Shown here piece by piece: positions 9,099-18,751 of a DNA stretch of 64,000 nt; positions within the stretch are counted from its first letter, which is position 1; each line of letters starts with the position of its first letter. A program made the position numbers and the translations under genes. The notes beneath the pieces were generated by a model. It did not search any database. It was given only the letters and a program-made list of their open reading frames with translations, and was not told the origin of the DNA. Origin of the DNA: Haloplanus sp. HW8-1 (lineage in GTDB: Archaea; Halobacteriota; Halobacteria; Halobacteriales; Haloferacaceae); the NCBI RefSeq assembly GCF_023703795.1, contig NZ_CP098518.1, forward strand, positions 1,550,001 to 1,614,000, in the 5' to 3' direction.

Positions 9099-9740
9099 AT
9101 GCCACACACCAGACGCGAGTACCTCACTGCGACCGTCGGGGTGGCCGGCCTCGCAGCGACCGCCGGCTGTCTCGGCGGCGAGAGCGCCGGGACCGACGAC
9201 TGCACCATCGAGACGGAACCGACCGTCTCGTCCCTGTCGGCGCCGTCGCTCGGGCCGGCGGATGCAGACGTGAGTGTCGTCGCGTTCGAGGATTTCTCGT
9301 GCCCGCACTGTGCCACCTTCAGCCTAGATGTCCTCCCCGAAATCCGGTCGGAGTACGTCGAACCCGGCGCCGCCCGGTTCGAACACCGCGACTTCCCCAT
9401 CCCGGTCGACGAGCGGTGGTCGTGGCAGGCAGCCAGCGCCGCCCGTGGGGTGCAAGACGAGACCGACGACACGACGTTTTTCGAGTACGCACACGACCTC
9501 TTTGCCAACCAGGGCGACTACTCGCCGCGGTTGATAACCGACCTCGCGAACGACGCCGGAGCACCGGGGTGTGCGATCCAGGCCGACGCACTCAACGAGA
9601 CCTACCGCCCCGTGGTGTCGGCCGACCGGGAGTCGGGCATCGAGAGCGGGGTCGAGGCCACGCCGACGGTGTTCGTCGCCGGCCGGCCGGTCGAGGCGAC
9701 CGTCGACGCCATCGCGGCGGCCATCGACGCCGAGCGGTAG
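9099..9740 (+). CDS. DsbA-family lipoprotein (secreted thioredoxin-fold oxidoreductase)
   Basis: 213 aa. The N-terminus has a hydrophobic stretch and a lipobox (TAGCLGG, Cys at about residue 24), so it should be anchored outside the cell. The DsbA fold carries CPHC in FSCPHCATF (about residues 66-74), and the cis-proline loop ATPTVFV is near residue 187. It resembles the haloarchaeal thiol:disulfide interchange proteins that oxidise or isomerise exported cysteines. A TATA-like element at about 9068 fits a leaderless ATG at 9099. It heads a cluster with TlpA, CcdA and SCO1. Confidence 0.9.
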   Translation: MPHTRREYLTATVGVAGLAATAGCLGGESAGTDDCTIETEPTVSSLSAPSLGPADADVSVVAFEDFSCPHCATFSLDVLPEIRSEYVEPGAARFEHRDFPIPVDERWSWQAASAARGVQDETDDTTFFEYAHDLFANQGDYSPRLITDLANDAGAPGCAIQADALNETYRPVVSADRESGIESGVEATPTVFVAGRPVEATVDAIAAAIDAER

Positions 9741-9792
9741 TTCGACGCACGCACCACGTCACACTTATCCATCCGGGGCGAACGTCGACCCG

Positions 9793-10344
9793 ATGACCGA
9801 CGAAACCGGCCGGACGCTCGGTCGCCGACACCTCCTCGCCGGCGTCGCGGGCGCCGGCCTCGTGGGTGCCGGCCTCGTCGGGACGGGGGTCGCCGACCTC
9901 GTCGGGAGTGACGGCGCCACCCGCCTCCCGGTCGAGGTGACGACCCTCGACGCCCCGGGATCGACCGCCGGCACACGGCGGGTTCCCGTCCCCGGGACGC
10001 CGACCGTGATCGACTGTTTCGCGACCTGGTGTGGCCCCTGTATCGAGCAGATGGACGCCCTGGGGACGGTCCACGACCGCTACACGGACCGCGTCGCGTT
10101 CGTGTCGGTCACCAACGAACGGCTGGGCGGCGGCCTCACCCGCGAAGACCTTCGGTCGTGGTGGCGCAACAACGACGGAGCCTGGACGCTCGGGCACGAC
10201 CCCGAGGGTGACCTGCTGGCCGCCCTCGGAGCGAACGGCCTCCCGTATCTGGCCGTGGCCGACGCGACGGGATCGGTCGTCTGGACACACGGTGGCGTCG
10301 CCTCCGTCGAGACGCTGGACGCCGAAATCGCGGCGGTCCTGTGA
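9793..10344 (+). CDS. TlpA-like thioredoxin with twin-arginine signal
   Basis: 183 aa. The N-terminus has a twin-arginine segment (GRRHLLAG) followed by a Gly/Ala/Val-rich hydrophobic helix, so it is probably exported and membrane-tethered. The redox domain contains the classical WCGPC motif (about residues 77-81) and the cis-proline GLPYLAV. The TlpA/ResA family keeps apo-cytochrome c or copper-site cysteines reduced. The next gene, CcdA, starts inside its stop codon (TGATG), strong evidence for a shared reducing pathway. Confidence 0.9.
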   Translation: MTDETGRTLGRRHLLAGVAGAGLVGAGLVGTGVADLVGSDGATRLPVEVTTLDAPGSTAGTRRVPVPGTPTVIDCFATWCGPCIEQMDALGTVHDRYTDRVAFVSVTNERLGGGLTREDLRSWWRNNDGAWTLGHDPEGDLLAALGANGLPYLAVADATGSVVWTHGGVASVETLDAEIAAVL

Positions 10345-11006
10345 TGACCGACGCCGGCTTTCTCGGCACGCTCACCTTCGCCGTCGGCGCCGGCCTCGCC
10401 ACCTTCTTCGCCCCCTGTGCGTACCCGCTCTTGCCCGGCTACGTCGGATACGCCGTCCGGAGCGACGACACCGGCATCGCGAGGGCGGCCGTTCGCGGCG
10501 TCGCCGCGTCGGCTGGCGCCGTCGTCGTCCTCGCCGTCCTCGGCGCCCTGCTGTTCTCGGTGGGCGGGTGGCTGACCCGGCACCTCCCCCTACTCGAACC
10601 ACTCGTCGGCGTGGTGCTCGTCGTTCTCGGCGCTCTCCTTTTCTTTGACCGGGCGCCGGCGCTTCACCTCCGACTGCCCGAGCGCCGGACCTCCGTCCTC
10701 GGCTCGGTCGTCTTCGGTGGCGGGTACGCGCTCGCGGCCGCCGGCTGTGTCGTGCCCGTGGTGCTGGGCGTCGTCACGCAGTCCCTGACCTTTCCGGCGC
10801 CACGGGCGGCCGCCGTCCTCGGCGGATACGCCGCCGCAACGGCGCTCCCGCTGACGGGTGTGACGCTGCTGTCGGCCGTCGGAAGCGACGCCGCTCGGGC
10901 GTGGAGCGACCGTATCGGGACGGTCAACCGCCTCGCCGCCGTCGTCATGATACTCGCCGGCGCCGCACAGATCGTCGCCTCCCTTCGCTACCTCGGCGTC
11001 CTCTAG
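10344..11006 (+). CDS. ccdA: CcdA/DsbD-like transmembrane electron carrier
   Basis: 220 aa with six predicted membrane helices. The two conserved cysteines of CcdA are visible in FAPCAYPLLPGY (helix 1) and AAGCVVPVVLG (helix 4). CcdA takes electrons from cytoplasmic thioredoxin and passes them across the membrane to exported thioredoxin-fold proteins. Its translational coupling to the upstream TlpA gene identifies the likely acceptor. An in-frame GTG lies one codon upstream, but the ATG at 10344 gives the typical overlap. Confidence 0.92.
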   Translation: MTDAGFLGTLTFAVGAGLATFFAPCAYPLLPGYVGYAVRSDDTGIARAAVRGVAASAGAVVVLAVLGALLFSVGGWLTRHLPLLEPLVGVVLVVLGALLFFDRAPALHLRLPERRTSVLGSVVFGGGYALAAAGCVVPVVLGVVTQSLTFPAPRAAAVLGGYAAATALPLTGVTLLSAVGSDAARAWSDRIGTVNRLAAVVMILAGAAQIVASLRYLGVL

Positions 11007-11052
11007 ACGGACGGACCACACGGACTTTGACCCTGTAGCCCCGCGAGTCGGT

Positions 11053-11727
11053 ATGAATCGGCGAACGTACCTTCGGGGGATCGGACTGGCGGGAGTCGGT
11101 GCGACCGCGGGCTGTCTGGGCGGCGACCCCAACACGACGCTCGGGAAACCCGACCGGCGGGGCGGCGTGACGAGCGAGGCACTCGCCTATCCGGCGTGGG
11201 GCGAGCGCGTCCCGGACGTGACGCTGCCCGACCCGCTCACCGGGGCGTCGATTTCGCTCCGCGAGGTGGACGAGCCGGCGCTCGTGACGTTCTTTTACTC
11301 ACACTGCAACAGCATCTGTCCGCGTCTCATCTCGTCGCTCCGCGAGGTGCAGATCCACAGCCTCGACGGGGACTACGCCGACGAGGTGGGTTTCTATCCG
11401 ATCACGTTCGACCCACAGCGGGACACCGCGGACCGACTCCGCGAGTACGGAACCGACATGAACGTCGCCCTCGACGCCGACAACTGGCACTTCCTGCGGC
11501 CGTCGAGTCGCGACCGAGCGAAGGCGGTGCTCGAAGACGAGTTCGGGTTCCGCTTCCAGCGGACACACCCCGAGGACATGGATATGTACATGTTCACCCA
11601 CATCGGCCTCGTCCTCCTGGTGAACGGCGACGGCTACGTCGAGCGCGCCTACCGCGGCCAGGAGGGCCGCGAGGGGCAGTATATCGAGGACCTGGAGACG
11701 GTGCGGACCGGCGGTGGCCTCCTCTAG
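11053..11727 (+). CDS. SCO1/SenC-family copper lipoprotein
   Basis: 224 aa. Lipobox TAGCLGG near residue 22, then a thioredoxin fold with the copper-binding CxxxC in HCNSICPRL (about residues 87-95) and a downstream histidine in FTHIGLVLLV. SCO proteins deliver copper to the CuA centre of haem-copper oxidases. It follows the CcdA gene by 46 bp, consistent with a cytochrome oxidase assembly role for the 9.1-11.7 kb cluster. Its TAG overlaps the stop of the convergent aldo/keto reductase. Confidence 0.92.
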   Translation: MNRRTYLRGIGLAGVGATAGCLGGDPNTTLGKPDRRGGVTSEALAYPAWGERVPDVTLPDPLTGASISLREVDEPALVTFFYSHCNSICPRLISSLREVQIHSLDGDYADEVGFYPITFDPQRDTADRLREYGTDMNVALDADNWHFLRPSSRDRAKAVLEDEFGFRFQRTHPEDMDMYMFTHIGLVLLVNGDGYVERAYRGQEGREGQYIEDLETVRTGGGLL

Positions 11728-12698
11728 AGCTGGCCGGAGGCGGGGACCGGTTCGTACGGCTCCTCCAGATACTCGATGTCGCTGTCGCTGAGGTCGATCT
11801 CCAGCGCCTCGACCGCATCCTCCAGGTGCTCGACGGAGGTGGTGCCGACGATGGGAGCGTCCACGGCGTCCTTGTGGAGTACCCAAGAGAGCGCGATCTG
11901 GGCCATCTTCACGCCGCGCTCCTCGGCGAGTTGCCGGACGCGTTCGTTGATCTCCGGTCCGCCGCCCTCGCGGTAGGGGTGTTCGTACAGGCGTTCCTCG
12001 CTCGCGCCCCGGGCAGTCGCCTCGACGTCCTCGTCCGGTCGGGTGAGATACCCCCGGGCCATCGGTGACCACGGCATGACGCCGATCCCCTCCTTTTCAC
12101 AGAACGGGAGCATCTCGCGTTCCTCCTCGCGGTAGACGAGGTTGTAGTGGTTCTGCATGGTGGCGAAGCGGTCGAGTCCCAGCCGATCACTCGTGTGCAA
12201 GGCGTCGGCGAACTGGTAGGCCCACATGGAACTCGCGCCGAAGTGACGCACCTGCCCGCGACGCACCGCGTCGTCGAGGGCGCGGAGCGTGGTCTCGATG
12301 GGCGTGTCGTAATCCCACCGGTGGATCTGATAGAGGTCGATGGTGTCCATCCCCAGCCGCTCCAGCGAGTTCGACAGTTCCTGTTCGATGGCCTTCCGCG
12401 ACAGGCCACCTGAGTTGGGGTCGTCCTCGTTCATCGGGAAGAAACACTTGGTGGCGACGACCTGCTCCTCGCGGCGCCCCTCCAAGGCTTTCCCGAGGAT
12501 GCGTTCCGACTCGCCGTCGGAGTATTTGTTGGCGGTGTCGAAGAAGTTGATCCCGAGTTCGATTGCGCGGTCGACGAGTTCGATGCCCGCCTCCTCGCCG
12601 AGCACCCAGTCCCGCCAGTCGTCCGAGCCGAAGCTCATGCAGCCGAGGCAGATGCGCGACACCTCGATCCCGGTATCACCGAGGGTAGTGTACTCCAT
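11724..12698 (-). CDS. Aldo/keto reductase
   Basis: 324 aa. (beta/alpha)8 NADPH-dependent oxidoreductase. The catalytic Asp/Tyr are in FDTANKYSDG (about residues 50-60), the Lys in VVATKCFF (about 80) and the His in YQIHRWD (about 120). The C-terminal GTTSVEHLEDAVEAL segment binds the cofactor phosphate. It belongs to the general-stress (YghZ/GSP69-like) branch with broad carbonyl substrates. The start at 12698 removes an arginine-rich upstream extension and gives the canonical N-terminus MEYTTLGDTGIEVS. Confidence 0.92.
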   Translation of the reverse strand: MEYTTLGDTGIEVSRICLGCMSFGSDDWRDWVLGEEAGIELVDRAIELGINFFDTANKYSDGESERILGKALEGRREEQVVATKCFFPMNEDDPNSGGLSRKAIEQELSNSLERLGMDTIDLYQIHRWDYDTPIETTLRALDDAVRRGQVRHFGASSMWAYQFADALHTSDRLGLDRFATMQNHYNLVYREEEREMLPFCEKEGIGVMPWSPMARGYLTRPDEDVEATARGASEERLYEHPYREGGGPEINERVRQLAEERGVKMAQIALSWVLHKDAVDAPIVGTTSVEHLEDAVEALEIDLSDSDIEYLEEPYEPVPASGQL

Positions 12699-12880
12699 AC
12701 CCACGCCCTCGTCACCGGTCGGCAAAAATCTAGGCTGACTCCGATCGTCTGGGGATCGAGATCCCGCCAGAACTCGTCGGCCGCCTCGAAACCGGTGAGA
12801 ACGTCGTCGATCAGGTGCGCCGCACGACACCGTCCATGGGAGGGAACGAGATTTTCAACCCGCACGTTCGACGTTATGCC

Positions 12881-14107
12881 ATGGGTATGGATCACGTCAC
12901 GTCGCTGCGGTGTACGCTCTGTGGCGACCGCTACGATCCCGAGTCGGTCGTCTACACCTGCTCGAACCACGAGGGGGTGACTGGCATTCTGGAGGTGGAG
13001 TACGACTACGACCGCGTCCACGACCGGTTCGACGCCGCGTTCGACGGCGTCGTTCCGAGCCAGTGGAAGTATCGGGCGTTCCTGCCGGTCCGCGACGAGA
13101 CGGAGCCGGTCACGCTACACGAAGGCGGAACGGAACTGATCGAGACGCCGCGGCTGAGCGCCGAACTCGGCGTCGAGACGGTCGTCAAGGACGACGGTCA
13201 CTGTCCGACGGGCGTGTTGAAAGACCGGGCCAGCAGCGTCTCGACGACCAAGGCCCGCGAACACGGCCGCGACGTCGTCACCTGTGCCTCGACGGGCAAC
13301 GCCGCGGCGTCGCTCGCCGGCTACGCGGCCCGGGCCGGCCTCGACTGTCGGCTCTTCGTTCCCGGGGACGCCCCCGAGGGGAAACTCGCTCAGCCGCTCG
13401 TCTACGGCGCGGACGTGCTTGCCGTCGACGGCACCTACGACGAGGCGTACGATCTCAGCATGGCGGTCACGGAGACGTTCGGCTGGTACAACCGCAACGC
13501 GGCCGTCAACCCGTTCCAGGTCGAGGGCAAGCGCACCGTGGGTTTGGAACTCGCCGAACAGACGCGGACGGATCCGCCCGACTGGGTCGTCGTCTCGATG
13601 GGCGACGGCTGTACGATCTACGGCGCGTGGAAGGGGCTGCGCGAGAGCCACGAACTCGGCTTCGTCGACGACACGCCGAAGATGCTCGGCGTGCAGTCGG
13701 CGGGGGCGAGCGCCATCCACGACGCGTTCCACGACCACGACGACGTGGCCGACGTGGCCGACACCGTCGCCGACAGCATCGCGGTGGGGCGTCCCCGCAA
13801 CACGGTCAAGGCGTGCACGGCGCTCTCGGAGAGCGGCGGCACCTCTGTCGTCGTCTCCGACGACGAGATCCTCCGGGCGGAGCGGACCCTCGGCTCGACG
13901 GAGGGCATCTACGCCGAACCCGCGGGTGCAGCCCCCGTCGCCGGCGTTCGAAAAGCCCTCGCGGCTGGCATCGTCGAGGAAGACGAACGGGTCTGTCTCG
14001 TCGTCACCGGCAACGGACTCAAGGACACCGAAAGCGCGATGGCGGCCACCGGTGGGATCGAGCACATCGCACCGGACCTCGAGGACGTGACGGAGCGGTA
14101 CGCCTGA
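12881..14107 (+). CDS. thrC: Threonine synthase
   Basis: 408 aa, PLP fold type II. A small N-terminal zinc-ribbon-like piece (CTLCGDRY then YTCSNHEG) is typical of archaeal ThrC. The PLP lysine is in PTGVLKDRAS (about residues 110-119), the phosphate-binding loop in CASTGNAAAS, and the C-terminal half has VVVSMGDGCTIYG. It should convert O-phosphohomoserine to threonine. The first ATG follows an ATTTTCAA box at 12851 by 30 bp; a second ATG two codons later is also possible. Confidence 0.9.
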   Translation: MGMDHVTSLRCTLCGDRYDPESVVYTCSNHEGVTGILEVEYDYDRVHDRFDAAFDGVVPSQWKYRAFLPVRDETEPVTLHEGGTELIETPRLSAELGVETVVKDDGHCPTGVLKDRASSVSTTKAREHGRDVVTCASTGNAAASLAGYAARAGLDCRLFVPGDAPEGKLAQPLVYGADVLAVDGTYDEAYDLSMAVTETFGWYNRNAAVNPFQVEGKRTVGLELAEQTRTDPPDWVVVSMGDGCTIYGAWKGLRESHELGFVDDTPKMLGVQSAGASAIHDAFHDHDDVADVADTVADSIAVGRPRNTVKACTALSESGGTSVVVSDDEILRAERTLGSTEGIYAEPAGAAPVAGVRKALAAGIVEEDERVCLVVTGNGLKDTESAMAATGGIEHIAPDLEDVTERYA

Positions 14108-14267
14108 CGGCGGCCGTCGGGGCGTCCCGGAACCGTCGCCGGTCCGATCCCGACGTGGTGACCGGTTTGCGTCGTCCACCGCTCGGCCGACCAGGACACG
14201 GCCGACCAACCGCAGGCCGCCCATGGAAGGGTACGAACTGAACTGTGGCGCCCCCGTAGGCACGATC

Positions 14268-15515
14268 ATGGCGACCGACGGGACACGCGACGGGCTAGCC
14301 GTCGACGGCGACCGACTCCGACGGCGGTTCGACGCGTTCAACGAGATCGGCGCGACCGATCGGGGCGGGGTGAACCGGCCCGCGCTCTCGGACGCGAACG
14401 CGAGGGCACGGGATCGGCTCGTGGAGTGGCTCCGCGAGGCGGGCCTCGACGTGCGGATCGACGAGATGGGAAACGTCTTCGGGCGGCGCGCGGGGAGCGA
14501 GGACGCCGCACCGGTCCTTCTCGGCTCGCACGTCGACAGTCAGTACAACGGCGGCCGATTCGACGGCGTCGTCGGCGTCCTCGGCGCCCTGGAGGTCGTC
14601 GAGACGCTCGACGACGAGGGCATCGAGACGCGACGGCCGATCGAGGTCGTCGCCTGGAGCAACGAGGAGGGCGTCCGTTTCCAGCCCGACATGCTCGGCA
14701 GCGGCGTCTACACCGGGCGGTTCGACCTCGACTACGCCCACGACCGGACGGACAAGTCCGGACGGCGGTTCGGGGACGAACTCGACCGCATCGGCTACCG
14801 CGGCGACGGACCGTGCGTGGCCGACGACCTCCACTGTTATCTCGAACTCCACGTCGAGCAGGGGCCGTACCTCGCCGAACGTGATCTGAGCGTGGGCGTC
14901 GTCGAGGGAGTCTACGGATTCTCGTGGCTGAACGCGCGGTTCACGGGTGCGGCCGATCATGCGGGTCCAACGCCGATGGACCGCCGCACCGATGCGCTCG
15001 TGGCGACGGCAGAGGTGATCCTCGCGACGCGCCGTCTCACCGCGACGGGGGGCGACGACCTCGTCGGAACCGTCGGGTCGGTCGACGTGTCGCCGAACGC
15101 GATCAACGTCATCCCCGAGACGGTCGAGTTCACGCTGGATGTCCGGTCGTACGACAACGCGGCGGTCGACGAGGCAGTCGACCGGATCGAGCGCGAGATC
15201 GAGTGGGCGGGGGAGCGCGAGGGCGCCGACTGGGCGGTCGAGGAGATTATGCGCGTCGACGCGAGCACCTTCGACGACGACTGTGTGGCGACCATCGAGG
15301 CCGCCGCCGAGACAGTCGGCGTCGACCACGTGCGCATGGTGAGCGGGGCCGGTCACGACGCCAACTACCTCAACGAGATCTGTCCGACTGGCATGATCTT
15401 CGTCCCGAGCGAGGGCGGCGTGAGCCACACCGAGGCGGAGTACACCGAATGGACGGACGTGGTCGGCGGCGTCGACGTCCTCCTGCACGCGACGCTCTCG
15501 AAGGCTCGGGAGTGA
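14268..15515 (+). CDS. M20-family amidohydrolase (N-carbamoyl-amino-acid hydrolase/allantoate amidohydrolase type)
   Basis: 415 aa. Metal ligands typical of the AmaB/hydantoinase branch of M20 are visible: GSHVDSQYNGGRFDG (about residues 86-100), SNEEGVRF (about 129-136) and the final GHDANYL and SHTEAEYT (about residues 364-395). The dimerisation domain with the DHAGPTPM motif interrupts the catalytic domain. It hydrolyses an N-carbamoyl or ureido amide; the exact substrate is not predictable. An earlier in-frame ATG at 14223 would add 15 residues; neither start has a clear promoter. Confidence 0.88.
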   Translation: MATDGTRDGLAVDGDRLRRRFDAFNEIGATDRGGVNRPALSDANARARDRLVEWLREAGLDVRIDEMGNVFGRRAGSEDAAPVLLGSHVDSQYNGGRFDGVVGVLGALEVVETLDDEGIETRRPIEVVAWSNEEGVRFQPDMLGSGVYTGRFDLDYAHDRTDKSGRRFGDELDRIGYRGDGPCVADDLHCYLELHVEQGPYLAERDLSVGVVEGVYGFSWLNARFTGAADHAGPTPMDRRTDALVATAEVILATRRLTATGGDDLVGTVGSVDVSPNAINVIPETVEFTLDVRSYDNAAVDEAVDRIEREIEWAGEREGADWAVEEIMRVDASTFDDDCVATIEAAAETVGVDHVRMVSGAGHDANYLNEICPTGMIFVPSEGGVSHTEAEYTEWTDVVGGVDVLLHATLSKARE

Positions 15516-15580
15516 CCGTCGGGCCACACCGTTTTGTCGGCCAGGTCCCAACGGGTGGGCATGCATTCGGGAGGGTGGCG

Positions 15581-17074
15581 ATGACCGTCTGGCTCCTCGG
15601 CGACCAACTCCACCCCGAGAGCCACGTCCTCGACGACGCGGAGCGCGTCCTGCTGATCGAAGCGACGGCGTTCGCCGATCGACGACCGTATCATCCCCAG
15701 AAACTCGGTCTGGTGTTCGCGGCCATGCGTCACGCCCGCGACGCCCTGCGGGAGGCGGGCTATACCGTCGAGTACCGGCGGGCCGAAACGTTCGGCGACG
15801 GTCTCGATTCCCACTTCGCGGCCCACTCCGGCGACGACCTCCGGGTCATGCGTCCGCCGAGTCACGGCGCCGCCGATCGGCTCCGCGAACTCGTGACCGA
15901 ACGCGGTGGGAGCCTCTCGATCGTCGACGACGATCGGTTCCTCTGTTCGCCCGCCGCCTTCGACGAGTGGGCCGGTGAGGGAGAGGGACTCCGACACGAA
16001 CCGTTCTACCGCTGGATGCGTCGGCGAGCGGACGTGTTGATGGACGGCGACGACCCGGTGGGCGGCGAGTGGAACTACGACGAGTCGAACCGGAAGACGC
16101 CACCGGAGGGGTGGTCGCCACCGCCGGTCCCCGCGTACCCGCCCGACGCCCTGACCCGCGAGACGCTCGACTGGGTGGACGACCGGTTCGACACCTGGGG
16201 GGAGATCGAGGGGTTCGCGTGGCCGGTGACGCGCGCCGACGCGCTGGAGGCCCTCGATCATTTCATCACCCATCGCCTGCCCGCGTTCGGCCCCTACCAG
16301 GACGCGATGGTGGGCGACGAACACGCGCTCGCCCACTCGCTGCTGTCGTCGTCGCTGAACCTCGGACTCCTCGGTCCGCAGGAGGTGATCGACGCGGCCG
16401 TCGACGCCTGGGAGCGCGACGCGGCGCCGATCGAGAGCGTCGAGGGGTTCGTCCGGCAGGTGCTCGGATGGCGGGAGTTCATGCGACACGCCTACCGGCG
16501 GACGATGCCCGACCTCGTCGAGACGGACCTGCTGGATCGGTCTCGGGATCTGCCGCCGCTCTACTACGATGGCGAGACGGAGATGCGCTGTCTCGACGCC
16601 GCGGTCTCGCACGTCTACGAACGGGGGTACGCCCACCACATCGAGCGACTGATGGTGCTGTCGAACTTCGCGCTCGTCTTCGGTGCCGACCCGCACGAAC
16701 TGACCGAGTGGTTCCACTTCGGGTTCGTCGACGCCTTCCACTGGGTGACGGCGCCGAACGTCCTCGGGATGGGGACTTTCGCGACCGACGCGTTCACCTC
16801 GAAGCCGTACGCCTCCTCGGGGAGTTACGTCGACCGGATGAGCGACCACTGTGCCGACTGTGCGTACGACGTGGACGCGACGACCGGCGAGAACGCCTGT
16901 CCGTTCAACGCGCTGTACTGGGATTTCCTCGACAGGAACGAGGAGCGTCTCCGAGGGACCGGTCGCATGGGCCTGATGTACTCACACGTGGACCGCAAGT
17001 CCGACGCCGAGTGGGCGGCCATCCGGGACCGGGTGGCGACCGTTCGGCGTCGGGCACGCGACGGACGACTGTAG
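15581..17074 (+). CDS. Photolyase-related flavoprotein (FeS-BCP/PhrB type)
   Basis: 497 aa. The N-terminal MTVWLLGDQLHP segment and the C-terminal helical FAD domain (with GWREFMRHAY and the HHIERLMVLSNFAL block) place it in the deoxyribodipyrimidine photolyase-related family. Cysteines in DHCADCAYD and NACPFNALYWDF match the [4Fe-4S] cluster ligands of bacterial (6-4) photolyases such as PhrB. Known members repair (6-4) photoproducts or act as light receptors, fitting a sun-exposed halophile. An in-frame GTG lies two codons upstream. Confidence 0.9.
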   Translation: MTVWLLGDQLHPESHVLDDAERVLLIEATAFADRRPYHPQKLGLVFAAMRHARDALREAGYTVEYRRAETFGDGLDSHFAAHSGDDLRVMRPPSHGAADRLRELVTERGGSLSIVDDDRFLCSPAAFDEWAGEGEGLRHEPFYRWMRRRADVLMDGDDPVGGEWNYDESNRKTPPEGWSPPPVPAYPPDALTRETLDWVDDRFDTWGEIEGFAWPVTRADALEALDHFITHRLPAFGPYQDAMVGDEHALAHSLLSSSLNLGLLGPQEVIDAAVDAWERDAAPIESVEGFVRQVLGWREFMRHAYRRTMPDLVETDLLDRSRDLPPLYYDGETEMRCLDAAVSHVYERGYAHHIERLMVLSNFALVFGADPHELTEWFHFGFVDAFHWVTAPNVLGMGTFATDAFTSKPYASSGSYVDRMSDHCADCAYDVDATTGENACPFNALYWDFLDRNEERLRGTGRMGLMYSHVDRKSDAEWAAIRDRVATVRRRARDGRL

Positions 17075-17144
17075 CCGCCGCTGGGCGGCGTGAAAAAGGA
17101 AGGTCTGATCCAGCGCCGGTTCGAGCGGTCGGGATGACCCGGAC

Positions 17145-17339
17145 TTACAGTCGCTGGAGGTTGGTCGCCCGCGGGCCCTTGTCGGCCTGCTCGATGTCGA
17201 ATTCGACTTCCTGTCCCTCTTCGAGGTCCGGGCCGCCGATGTCTTCCATGTGGAAGAACACGTCTTCGTCGGAATCTTCGGACTCGATGAACCCGTAACC
17301 GCCGGTGTCGTTAAAGAACGCAACCGTACCTGTCGCCAT
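17145..17339 (-). CDS. cspA: Cold-shock domain protein
   Basis: 64 aa, a single cold-shock domain. RNP1-like GGYGFIE and RNP2-like DVFFHMED motifs are present and the protein is acidic, as haloarchaeal CspA proteins are. It binds single-stranded nucleic acid and is thought to act as an RNA chaperone. The ATG lies about 30 bases from a strong TATA element (17364-17373), so its mRNA should be leaderless. Confidence 0.95.
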   Translation of the reverse strand: MATGTVAFFNDTGGYGFIESEDSDEDVFFHMEDIGGPDLEEGQEVEFDIEQADKGPRATNLQRL

Positions 17340-17363
17340 TGCGTTGCGAAACACGAAAAGGAG

Positions 17364-17373
17364 AAATATAAGG
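17364..17373 (-). promoter_or_regulatory. TATA element of cspA
   Basis: The A/T-rich run CCTTATATTT on the minus strand sits 25-34 bases before the cspA ATG. This is the spacing of an archaeal TATA box feeding a leaderless transcript. It stands out clearly from the GC-rich surroundings. Confidence 0.65.
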
Positions 17374-17485
17374 ATTGTGGCACTCCTCGAAAAGACATAG
17401 CTCGGTCGATAATTTTGGATAGAATACACGATATGCAGTTTGGAACCGAAGTCGGGTCGACGCACGTCCGGGATGCCGAGCGGGG

Positions 17486-18067
17486 TCAGTCGCCGGCACC
17501 GTCGCGGCCGAGCGTATGGAACTCGTCGTTCGGGCGCATGTCTGCGAAACTCGCCAGTCGGTTGCTGAGGTTGAAGAAGGCGGTTACGGCGCCGACATCC
17601 CAGATCTCGCGCTCGGAGAACCCCGCCTCGCGCAGAGCGTCGAGATCGGCGTCAGTTACCTCGGCCGGTCGCTCGGTGAGTGTTACGGCCACGTCGAGCA
17701 TGACCAGTCGCTCGTCGCTGACGTCAGCCGTCCGGTAGTTGGCGACGAGTTGGTCGGCCAGCGTCGGATCGTCGGCGTAGAGTCGGACGAGCGCCCCGTG
17801 GGCGACGTTGCAGTAATAACAGTGGTTGACGCCGGAGACGGCGACCACGATCATCTCCACCTCCTCGCGGTCGAGGCTCGTTCCGTCGACGAGGGCGTCG
17901 TGGTAGTCGACGAAGGCGCGAAACTGGTCGGGGGCGTAGGCCATGGCCGCGAAGACGTTGGGGGTGAATCCCGCCCGCTCCGTCTCGGCGTCGATGCGCT
18001 CTCGCAGGTCGTCGGGCAGGGTCTCGCGATCCGGGACCGGGAACCGGGTCATCGCGTCGTCGTTCAT
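17486..18067 (-). CDS. AhpD-like carboxymuconolactone decarboxylase-family protein
   Basis: 193 aa. All-helical AhpD fold with the redox CxxC followed by His in [13 protein letters not shown] (about residues 81-93), the pattern of peroxidase-related enzymes. A second conserved block ([14 protein letters not shown]) lies near residue 165. It probably reduces alkyl hydroperoxides or supports an AhpC-like partner. The start at 18067 excludes an arginine-rich upstream extension. Confidence 0.88.
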   Translation of the reverse strand: MNDDAMTRFPVPDRETLPDDLRERIDAETERAGFTPNVFAAMAYAPDQFRAFVDYHDALVDGTSLDREEVEMIVVAVSGVNHCYYCNVAHGALVRLYADDPTLADQLVANYRTADVSDERLVMLDVAVTLTERPAEVTDADLDALREAGFSEREIWDVGAVTAFFNLSNRLASFADMRPNDEFHTLGRDGAGD

Positions 18068-18098
18068 ACACTCTCCTCGGTCCCGGGACGGCAAAAAC

Positions 18099-18587
18099 TC
18101 ACCCCACCCGCGTCGCGAGGAGGGCCGCGACTGCGGTGATACAGACGCCGACCGCGAGGAGGACGTAGTTGGCGACGGTGTTGTCCGCGCGGGTGAGATA
18201 CACGGAGAAATCACGGCCGGAGAGGGGCCACAGGAACGGGACCCCCGCGGGCGTCAGTGCGTCGGCGAGGAGGTGGGCGATCACCGCGAGCGCACCGATC
18301 GCGAAGCCGAAGGGGACGAGCGTTTCGTGGCCGCCCTGAAAGACCGTCGCGAGACCGACGCCGGCCCCGGCGCCGGCGACGCCGACGAGGGCGGCGAACG
18401 CGAGAGTGTGGGTCGGGCCGCGATGGGAGAGGCCGGGAATTCGGTGGTCGTAGTCGGGGAGCATCGAGAGCCAGAGCATCGCGACGCCGCCGGCAACGGC
18501 AAGTGCCGGTCGGCCGACGAGGACGAGGCCGAAGCCGACCGGCGCGAACACGAGCAGGGTGACACCCCAGTGGCCACGGCGGTACAC
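18099..18587 (-). CDS. Membrane-bound metal-dependent hydrolase (YdjM/DUF457 type)
   Basis: 162 aa from a GTG start at 18587; no ATG is available at the right place. Four to five hydrophobic helices and the conserved polar motifs MLPDYDHRIP, HRGPTHTL and HLLADALTPAG mark the LexA-regulated YdjM family of predicted metal-dependent membrane hydrolases. The His/Asp residues could form a metal site in the membrane. It is encoded 31 bp upstream of the AhpD-like gene on the same strand. Physiological substrate unknown. Confidence 0.8.
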   Translation of the reverse strand: MYRRGHWGVTLLVFAPVGFGLVLVGRPALAVAGGVAMLWLSMLPDYDHRIPGLSHRGPTHTLAFAALVGVAGAGAGVGLATVFQGGHETLVPFGFAIGALAVIAHLLADALTPAGVPFLWPLSGRDFSVYLTRADNTVANYVLLAVGVCITAVAALLATRVG

Positions 18588-18751
18588 GGCCGACGGTGGG
18601 GCGGGGACCGACCAGAACCTTTCGGCCGACGGTGACGGTGCCGTCGCTGGCAGTGGGTGAGCGCATCGACGAAAGGGAGGGTGTCCGGTACCGTGCCCAC
18701 GGTAGCAGGGACGTGGATCGCCGGCGCGGTCAGGGCACACCGCGCGTCGAC